64,000 bases of DNA, taken from Diphasiastrum complanatum (taxonomy: Eukaryota > Streptophyta > Lycopodiopsida > Lycopodiales > Lycopodiaceae). The notes below the pieces were generated by a model, which had not been told where the DNA came from, did no database searches, and was given only the letters and a program-made list of their open reading frames with translations. The stretch is taken from the NCBI GenBank assembly GCA_029204225.1, contig CM055109.1, positions 18,541,783 through 18,605,782 of the forward strand, read 5' to 3'. The translations under genes and the position numbers were made by a program. This document shows, one piece after another, positions 56,196-64,000 of the stretch. The first letter of the stretch is position 1, and every line of letters begins with the position of its first letter.

Positions 56196-56787
56196 ATAAT
56201 GCATCATATACATATATTACATATTTGCGCATCTGCCCCGTAGCGTCGTGGGGTTGTGTCCATGTTCTCATTCTTCTTCTTTTCTCCCATGTATATGTAA
56301 GTGATGGTACCGTGGTAGCTGTACTTGAAGGCAATGCATGAGCTGGTGATGTAGGGGCCAGTGGCTGATTTCAGGATCTGAACCCAGCTCGTCGAGCTTG
56401 CAGAACTGGATCTATGCCTGCTGCTTCCACTTTTACAGCAGCATCTGCAGCTTTTGTGAGGCAAGGAAGGATGGGTGCATCACCCTCTTCTTGCAAATGT
56501 AGTGTTCATAGTTCTGTGATTTAGAAAAGCCTTATTTTTGTATGTATGTTGCTTGATCTGCAACCCCGTGTTGCACAGCTTGTAGGATCTTAGAATCTCA
56601 GCTTCACCACCGCAGCTAGTGTTCAATTATGGTGGAATTGTTACACAAGCCCACCAGCTTGAAAAAGCAATGTAAAGCTCCTGAGGAGCACAGATCGAAA
56701 AAAGCTCAGAATAAGTGCACTCATTTCCTGATAGCATATTCATATAAACTGTGACACACTGCGAAGGCAGTTTATGCAGCTCTTGTT

Positions 56788-58485
56788 ATGAAAATTGAAG
56801 CATCCTCAGCGGACCATTTAGTAGTAAGGCCTGTGTCTTGCTCTGATCCTGCTACGTTCCAAGGTTTGCATCGATCGATTCTAACTTGAAAACTTTTCCT
56901 GATTTCTATGCTTTCATAAATAGTGTTGGGTCAGTTTTGGCTTTTGCCGGCCAACGACTAATTTGCCTGGATTTGATCTTGTATCTACCGGTTTACATAA
57001 ATCTGGAAAACGATTGAGCTGTTGTGGGTCGGATAACAGATTTGGAAGAAGCTATGGTGGCAGGAAATTCTCACAAACGGCAAATTTATTCCGTCTTTGA
57101 GACCTCGGAAGATACAGGTGACGATGACGCTGCAGATGATTACTCACATAACGTAGGGAAGAAGAGAAGACTCACGGCAGATCAGGTGAAGGCCTTGGAG
57201 AAGAATTTCGAGCTTGAGAACAAACTTGAGCCTGAACGCAAGCTGCATCTTGCACGGGAGCTCGGATTACAGCCAAGGCAAGTGGCTGTGTGGTTTCAGA
57301 ACAGGCGAGCCAGATGGAAAACCAAGCAATTGGAAAAGGACTATGACATCTTAAAGGCGGACTATGATACACTGACACGTGACTACGACATGGCAGTCCA
57401 GGAGAAGGAAAAACTCCAGGCTCAGGTGATTGCCCAACGCCATCATTCCTGCATTGAAATCATCACACTTGCAGCTACATAGCTGGTTAATCTCTGAAAG
57501 ACTTGTCAGATTGTGGGGTCAAGAGGATAGAAAGTTTTGTTTCTCCCATTGACAAGTAGATTCACTTCTAAATACTGCAGATACTTAGATTCATTTTGTT
57601 TTGCATGATGCAACCACTTTATATTCATTGCAATCCTCTGTGTACTTATATTTTTTACAGTGTTTAAACCTCCAGAAAATGTAGACACATAATTAACTCA
57701 TTTTTGCTCATCAATGTCGACTCCTTGCAATTGGGTTATTAGTTAAGTGCTAAAAGCTTCTCTTTGATAACGAACTCGTTCTCACTTATTACATTGCATT
57801 GATCTCCTACATTGTTCAGTCTTCTTCTAGAATGCTTTTTTCCCATGGCAGATCTAAGATCATGGGACTCCAATAGGAGTTAGTACTCGCTATTATTTTT
57901 AATTTATAATTTCCCCTGAAGGTCGATCAGTCCTTCGTTTATACTCCACGTCCCTTTTTTTTTCAGCAATGTCATATCTTCTAATCAAGATGCCTTTGTT
58001 TCTACATGCCACAGATATTATGCCTCAATGAGAAATTGAAAAATACAGACAGTGAGAATCCACCTCCAATATCGTATGCTTTAGAGCTTAGAAGGGAAAT
58101 ATCTAAAGAGTCATCTGCGCAGCTGCCGAAGCAGGTGTCAAATGAAACGGCTCAACCAGATCTGATTAGTCTCAGCCCACTTATTTTGAGAGTGGCAAAA
58201 GAAGGCTCTTCAAACTCGGATAGCGATGATAGCGAAGTGCTAGATGTAGAAAGTCCTCTTCCAAAAGACAATCCTATTTGCTCCAACCTTCCAAACCTTG
58301 CCTGTGTTGTTCCACCATCATTGATAAATATCGGAAAGGGCGACCACGAAAAAGTGCTTCCTCATCATACACCTCAACGATCGATTGTAAAGCTCGAAGA
58401 TGAATCCTATCCGGAAGAAAAAAGCAACTATATTTTCACTCTGGAAGATCAAGTTACAGGCTTTTCTTGGTGGGATTGGTCTTAA
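56788..58485 (+). CDS. class I HD-Zip transcription factor, three exons
   Basis: Coding exons are 56788-56863, 57040-57425 and 58015-58485, with GT-AG introns, giving 310 residues. An in-frame stop precedes the first ATG. Exon 1 encodes [18 protein letters not shown] and joins to [11 protein letters not shown]. An acidic stretch (residues ~46-60) is followed by the homeodomain (~66-122) with [20 protein letters not shown] and [10 protein letters not shown] of helix 3. A leucine zipper continues without a gap, with heptad positions L123, L130, L137, A144, L151, L158; the last is created across intron 2, the conserved intron site of this family. Exon 3 is Ser/acidic-rich and ends FSWWDWS, an aromatic AHA-like activation motif. 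Class I members bind CAATNATTG-type sites as dimers and act in growth and stress responses. No defect is seen, so it is probably a functional host gene. Confidence 0.93.
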
Positions 58486-58769
58486 ATTTTTGTTATAGAG
58501 CTGCGAATTATTCAATCATGTCAAACAGCTATATTGTCGTCTGACATGAGTGGCTGCTCCTCTTCCAATTCCGTACTAACTTCTTCTCCTCAGATAGGAG
58601 AGATGCCATAAATGATCTGCATAAGAAGACTTCTGGAATCTGGCGGTGTCTCTTCAGTTTCATTCTTCTAAAGAATAATTGAGTGTATAAGCTACTTGTA
58701 GGTCCATTGCGAATGGTTTTTAAAATTTAGAATGAATGTGTTTGTGAGTGTTTAATTCTAAAGTGCAGC

Positions 58770-58975
58770 AGCGCGTGAGTGTGCACTGTATATGATTACA
58801 GTAACTTCTGGTGAGTATGCACTGTGTATGATTATAATACATTTTGGATCACTCAGTGAAGTAACTTTGGTGAGTCTGCACTGTATATGATTACAGTAAC
58901 TTCTGGTGAGTGTGCACAATGTATGATTACAATAAATTTTGGATCACTCAGTGAAGTAACTTTGGTAAGCTGTTG
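58770..58975 (+). repeat. ~95-bp tandem repeat downstream of HD-Zip gene
   Basis: Units begin GGTGAGT(A/G)TGCAC at 58810 and 58905, with a partial unit before them (from ~58770). Each has TGTATGATTA(T/C)AATA(C/A)A and TTTTGGATCACTCAGTGAAG. The second unit carries AATAAA near 58933, a possible poly(A) signal, so the array may form the 3' end of the transcript. Confidence 0.9.
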
Positions 58976-60477
58976 GCTCAGGCGATGGGCGCCTTAATCA
59001 GTTTGTAGCTCAGATCAACACCAGTCGGATTAACAGCTGTACAAGAGTGATTGCAATACATGCTTGCACATTCATTTAATGTGCATAATTTTGAACAAAG
59101 CTTTGTTGATTTGTCAATTCGAAGGTTCAATTGACATCCCAGCAACCTGTGCCAAGAGAAAGTGCAGTTAGCCATCTTAGACAATTAGAAGATAAACAGT
59201 TCTTTTCATGCTAATGATGTTCTTTAAATCATAGAACAGGGAACATATAGACAGACGCACATGGAATAGGTGCCCCAGAGGCTGAGAAAGAGAGAGGGTG
59301 AGATTTTGGTAGTGCTCAGCTAGTGATCAGAGAACTGTGTGTACACTCTCATATTGTCGAAGCAGGGATTGTAGCATTTTGCTGCCTGTGTGACTCGTTT
59401 TTGTGCTATACTCATAGGCGTGATCTGAGTTCATCCCTGTGTGGGACTTTTCATCCAGCAGCATTATTCTGTTATGATCATGTTTCTTTTTTCCTTTTCA
59501 TGCTGTCAGTATCTCTGTATTTTCTTGCAATGATGTGCTTGTTTGATAAATCTAGATCTCAGTTTTTCACAGGTTCTGCTTGAGCTGTTTAATGAATTTA
59601 ACTTCTATTGTAGATCGACGGATGCGTCACCAGAAACACCAACCTTGCAGAGATCATTTGTGAATCATACGACATCCAGTTGATATTAACTGCGTTTCAT
59701 TAACTGCTTCAGCAATTGATATTATGAACGGTAACATGTTGCCTTAGATTTTGACTTCCTTTTCTTTGAATCATTAGATTCTCTTATAACCGTCTAAGGT
59801 TTGGGGTACAATATAAGTTTTCGTTCTAGGAATTTCAGTTCTCCATGCATCCGGTTAGGAACAAACGAGAGTGGCCCAGCTCTCCAGTTCACTCTTTATT
59901 CTCCTCCAATGTACTCAAGGTTTTTTCCAGACCACACCTATACAGTGAAAAATAATAGGAACTCAGTACTTTTGTTTATTAGTCCTATCGACTGTAGATC
60001 GACTATAATCCCGAACATGTCTCAGGAAATAGTACATCAGAGCTAATTTCTTAAGGTTTCGGTTGATCTAAGAAAATACCATGTCTTGAGCTTATTGAAT
60101 CTACTCAATGCTTCAACTTTCAATAAGATTTTCTTGCCTCTCTATTTTATGACCTTATAGAAGCTGTTTGTGATATTAGTTTTCTTTCATCACATTTGAT
60201 TATAATTAGGAAATTTCTACTGTTTTGGTGACATCTCTCTTTCAGCAGTCAATTTTTGCTAAGTAGCTTGTCTTCTTCTTGCTGGTTTTTGCAGAGCACA
60301 AACCCTTGTGAAATTGCTTATATCTTCACATGCTTTTACTTAAACAAACACAAAAACTCTCTCTCTTATATGGAATAAAGACTGCAGCTGCATGTGAGTC
60401 ATTCATTTATGTGCGGTTTGTGATTCAATTAAAACGTGTATCTAATATCATGGCTTGTGAGCTCTATATGATGTATT
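58976..60477. other. intergenic, no gene seen
   Basis: AT-rich DNA with open frames (59323-59583, 59801-60046) that lack any recognisable domain or codon character. No LTR boundary is visible. Confidence 0.5.
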
Positions 60478-60596
60478 ATGGAATGAGCTGGTAGGATGAC
60501 ATTGTGCCACATAAAGAGTCATACGCAAGGCCCGGAGGGACCAATACTATGATTCTTTATGGGTTATAATGACATCTGCCCAGCTCATTCCATTGC
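60478..60596 (+). ncRNA. candidate microRNA-like hairpin
   Basis: Two inverted arms of 46 nt, 60478-60523 and about 60548-60594, are separated by a ~25-nt loop. By eye about 37 positions form Watson-Crick pairs, four more are G-U, and five are mismatches spread along the stem. The arms start ATGGAATGAGCTGG and end CCAGCTCATTCCAT. That size and imperfect pairing fit a plant MIR precursor. It matches no miRNA that I know. A decayed inverted-repeat transposon is the alternative. Confidence 0.4.
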
Positions 60597-60828
60597 GTAA
60601 AGGATATTGGCTGCTTTTCCACATGACCATTATGGAGTGGAACCTGGATTTGAAATACATAATTCACATTTCCAAGCTCAGCTTTTTTCATAAAGGCAAC
60701 TACCCCTTCAAGCTTCATAATAAAGGCAAACAAATCACCATCTCAAATGTTGTGTGCATCAGGTAATTTTCATTAGAGAGTTCTGATCAATTAAGTTCGT
60801 AGCTAGATCTAGAACATCTTCTAGAACG

Positions 60829-60849
60829 TTCACACACACACACACACAC
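60829..60849. repeat. (CA)n microsatellite
   Basis: About ten CA dinucleotides in a row. Confidence 0.95.
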
Positions 60850-62229
60850 TAGGCTTATTTCCAACAATGGTATCATAGGCCTCATTTCAATAGCATTGTT
60901 GAAAAATTGAATTTATGAAAGTATGACTTACAACATTTAAGAATATATCACGTTTTTTTTAAAGGGTGTATTAAGTGAATTTGATAGAAAAATGTATAAA
61001 ATAATAGTTGAATGTAATGAATGAAATCAATCAGTCCAACTTATATGACCTATGATGAAAAAAATTATTTCCCTTATCCAAAAACTAGCAAGATTGTCCA
61101 TTAAACATACTCATGACAAACATAAGACATGATGATAGATGGCAAACAATCATACATTGTTAAATTTACTTAGATGATTCATTATTCATAACAAGAAGTA
61201 AATACATCTATATCACTTAAGGACAAAGTACAACTGATAATGACTCACTAAGTAAATACATAGATAATATATGAGAAACATAGATCTATGTTATTCTATA
61301 TATCAATGATACTAAATTTATGAATGATAATTAATCTTAGTTTATCTTTATTTGAATCTTGAAATCATGTTAAGTTTGTTGAAAACTTTGATTTAAATTC
61401 AACTACCAGACAAGACAGTCAATCTATCCTTCTATTACATGTCTTTGTTAATTATAGGTGCCATGAATTGTTAGGTCAATCATTAATAATGCTATAGACA
61501 TTCAATCTATCACTAAATTCTGTATAAAAATTGTTGAAAATCAGACATAATGGGACTGCAATGGATTCATTTAATCCTTATGAGGGATTGGATGCATAGC
61601 TTTCAATGATTTTATCAATTACAAGAGCTAGAATTGATATACCATTAAAAAAACAAGCAAGAACAATGAACACGAAATCTTATGAAACTAAACAATATCC
61701 TAAAAACGGGTAACTGTTTTATGATTTTTTAATATTTGCCAAAAACATGCTCTTTCATGAAGGAATTTTATGGCCAAAAACATGCTCTATTTTATGACCT
61801 TATAGAAGCTGTTTGGGTGGAATTCATAGCTTGCAAGCTAGAAAGGAACTCTCTATTGAGTATTCTCATGTACAATCTTTTAGACAAGTTAGTGCTATAG
61901 TATTTGCCGAACTGACTGTTGAGGAAGCCAAGCTCCTTGCCTGGGTCATAATATCGACCATGATTACAGATTGAAAATGATCATTATTCAACGAGTCAAA
62001 TTTTTCTATAAGGAGTATCTGAGGCTTCACAAAGAAGGGGACAAAACAAATATTCAATTGAAGTGCCTTTGTGCACATGAGACTGGGCTACCCTTCGATG
62101 AAAAAAATCCAGGACGAAATATATGATAATTTTTTTTAGTTGGCCTTCCAAAAGGGGCAGGTGATTTGTGTTTCCTCTTAGTGACATTGTTCTAAAATTA
62201 TATTAAAAATTTCTTCTAACAATGTTTTT
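60850..62229. other. intergenic, AT-rich
   Basis: No assignable feature. A plus-strand stretch near 61885-61960 reads QVSAIVFAELTVEEAKLLAW and may be another decayed exon of the unidentified gene at 62230-62703. Confidence 0.4.
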
Positions 62230-62703
62230 TGGTTCCAGATTTGCGACCTTGTCAATAAAATTGTTGACAAGTGGAACCGATTTGAGATAAAAGGACAACT
62301 TCCAAAAAGGTCATCATCCACACAAAAAAATCCACACAAACCACTCGTGCCCCGATACCACAGGATATGGGGATATCATAATAGAAAAATATGCAAGGCA
62401 TTCCCTCAAAGGATGTTGTTGTGAGTGTCCTTTCAAGAGTTGCTGACGGACAGCTTAGTCTTGTTGAGATGGGAAAAGGATTTCAAAGGTCATTTTTTTA
62501 AAAAAAAATTTTTTTTGACTCATGTGCAAAATCTTAAATCTAATTATTGTATTTTTTTCACAGACGCAAGCTTTTCATAAAAGTGCAAGAGGCTATGGTA
62601 AAGAGCCTCAACTACAAGGATTGGGAGGAATGCCAAAGGCTGTACCCAAACAACTCAAAAGATGAGGAGCTCCAAAGATTTCTTATTTTATTCAGGGATA
62701 TGG
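62230..62703 (+). pseudogene. exons of an unidentified spliced gene
   Basis: After an acceptor-like GGTTCCAG at ~62239 a frame reads ICDLVNKIVDKWNRFEIKGQ. A second frame, open to a GT donor at ~62489 (CAAAG then GTCATT), gives SKDVVVSVLSRVADGQLSLV. A polypyrimidine tract and TTTTCACAG at ~62562 start the next exon, in phase, with RKLFIKVQEAMVKSLNYKDW and EECQRLYPNNSKDEELQRFL, ending at a GTAAGG donor near 62702. The splice signals and charged, coding-like residues suggest real exons, but one frame break lies in the first. I cannot name the family. Confidence 0.45.
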
Positions 62704-62848
62704 TAAGGCTCTCTAACAAATTTTAATTTTAAATTACCAATTTGCAAACATTTTATATGCTAAGCATGGGTGTTTATTCTGTGAAAAATTGCCTACATTG
62801 GCAAATCTAGCCATGTAGAATATTGTATATTTTGTCAATATTTTTTGT

Positions 62849-63473
62849 TAGACACTTGAATGGCCAAAGTGCAACTTGTCAATCCACACCTAATGTAGGT
62901 TACCACAAGTCAAGAGGAGTGGTTGCGCCCATTTGGTAATGATTCCTACTTTGTAGGATCTAGACCATGATTTATGATGAGATTTGTACCTACCATGCAC
63001 CTACCAAGCATGACTCTTGGATCTAGGCCAGGGTTTTCACATTAGGGCAAGAAAGTTGAGTCTACTTCTTTATTACATGCTGGATTTTCACCTAACTTTG
63101 CAAAGGAAGTGTCTTTTACTATGTATTCCCATTCTCCATAGTGAGAACTTCATAGAAACTTTTTGGAGCCTCAAGGAGAAACTCGGATTTTCTCTCTATG
63201 TACGGTGATTGTGATTGATTCCAATGCAACTAAGATTTTGCACACTTTAAACTCTGTCTACAAGCCATACTACAGCCTCATTTTCACACGTGTGAAGTCG
63301 GATTTTAGTTTATGATCAATGATCTGATTGTCTCTACTTATTTTCTATCAAGCTGCTAAACTAGATCTTGTTTTCTGATGACTAGTATCTGATAGATTGT
63401 TTAACAAGCACACAATCAATCTTGTGGATCATTCAAAGATCCATTTATGGTCCTTAGTACTGTACTTTTCACA
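62849..63473 (+). mobile_element. 5' LTR of an element leaving the window
   Basis: The right edge is firm: CTTTTCACA then the primer site. The left edge is a guess at TGTTAGACAC. A perfect TTCACACGTGTGAA palindrome lies at about 63282. Confidence 0.6.
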
Positions 63474-63486
63474 TGGTATCAGAGCC
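63474..63486 (+). other. primer-binding site
   Basis: TGGTATCAGAGCC matches the initiator tRNA-Met primer site perfectly and sits directly after the LTR. Confidence 0.92.
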
Positions 63487-64000
63487 AAGTACAAGGCTAT
63501 TGATCAGTGTTTGAAACTAATCCAGTTTTAGCAAGAAAAAAGCTAGTATTGGAAGGGCGAGCTGGTATCCTAGAATTGGTGAGTGGATTTGATCCCAAAT
63601 TTTTTGTGGATCAAAATCCCTACTGTTCACATGTGGGCAACTCCGAACTAGCATTTAAACTCCCATATTCATTCGATCACTGTAATTCCATCAGGTGTCA
63701 GTTTGATGTAATTTTTGGTGCAAATCCTAGGATAAGCTACCAAGATTGCTTGCCATTAATTAGTTTTCGATTTGATTCATGGTAACTAATTAATCTAGGC
63801 TGATTTCAGACCTTATTAAAGTGAAACCAGTTCTAGAAAGTACATCAAAGTGAAAGAGAGAGATAGAGTCATTCTATTATCCAAAAATAGCCAAGATTGG
63901 CAAGATTTGCTTGAGAGTAGTTTTCACTTCATCTTATCTTCATTCCAGCTTTGTGAGGGAGTGATAGAACTGTGATTACAAGTCCATCTGTTGGATTAGA
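63487..64000 (+). mobile_element. 5' internal region of the same element
   Basis: This is the leader and perhaps the start of gag. The open frame 63507-63785 shows no recognisable capsid motif, so the family is undetermined. Confidence 0.5.

Noticed and set aside
59323-60046. Two further host-gene candidates downstream of the HD-Zip gene
   Set aside because: No domain, no splice-consistent exons and AT-driven composition.

Overview
This window looks like nuclear DNA of a land plant with a repeat-rich genome. It is AT-rich and holds two convincing host genes with plant hallmarks: a cytosolic ribosomal protein uL11/RPL12 (21247-21747, with a telo-box promoter motif) and a three-exon class I HD-Zip transcription factor (56788-58485). 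Nearly all the rest is LTR retrotransposon in various states of decay. Almost every LTR junction carries a TGGTAT(C/A/T)AGAGC-type primer site matching the 3' end of initiator tRNA-Met. I cannot name the species; the RPL12 C-terminus and the HD-Zip sequence would fit a non-flowering lineage, but this is weak inference.

Layout. 1-8520: stacked copia elements (a deletion derivative CopD, a broken plus-strand CopE copy, and two pieces of CopK). 8520-16350: degenerate repeat, a lone CopF LTR, a copia protease/integrase piece and a tandemly duplicated Gypsy 3' end. 16350-20680: two truncated copia elements (CopA plus, CopB minus) meeting inside their integrase regions. 21060-22150: RPL12. 22150-27390: gene-poor AT-rich DNA with short tandem repeats and a MITE-like element. 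27560-49740: nested retrotransposons on the minus strand. A Gypsy element (GypG) is interrupted by an apparently complete copia element (CopF, 41641-47628) and by a deleted one (CopH). An array of ~150-bp repeats is interrupted by a complete CopE (31458-36955) with a perfect 5-bp target duplication.

49740-52585 differs from the retroelement background. It contains a small two-exon plus-strand gene, a convergent four-exon minus-strand gene for a Ulp1-like (C48) cysteine protease whose spliced frame is intact, and, directly upstream of that on the same strand, an intronless GC-rich sequence that is clearly a centromeric-type histone H3 (CENH3) relative with an inactivated start and a stop in the N-tail. 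This pairing is the most unusual content of the window and may be a transposon that captured host genes.

52585-55480 holds more LTR debris, including an LTR with internal sequence on both sides. 55480-60470 is the HD-Zip gene and its flanks. Downstream are an imperfect 46-nt-arm hairpin resembling a microRNA precursor (60478-60596), fragments of an unidentified spliced gene (62230-62703), and the 5' end of another LTR element running off the right edge.

All element names (CopA, GypG and so on) are local labels, not database families. Coordinates of truncated elements are approximate; LTR, target-duplication and splice coordinates were read directly from the sequence.
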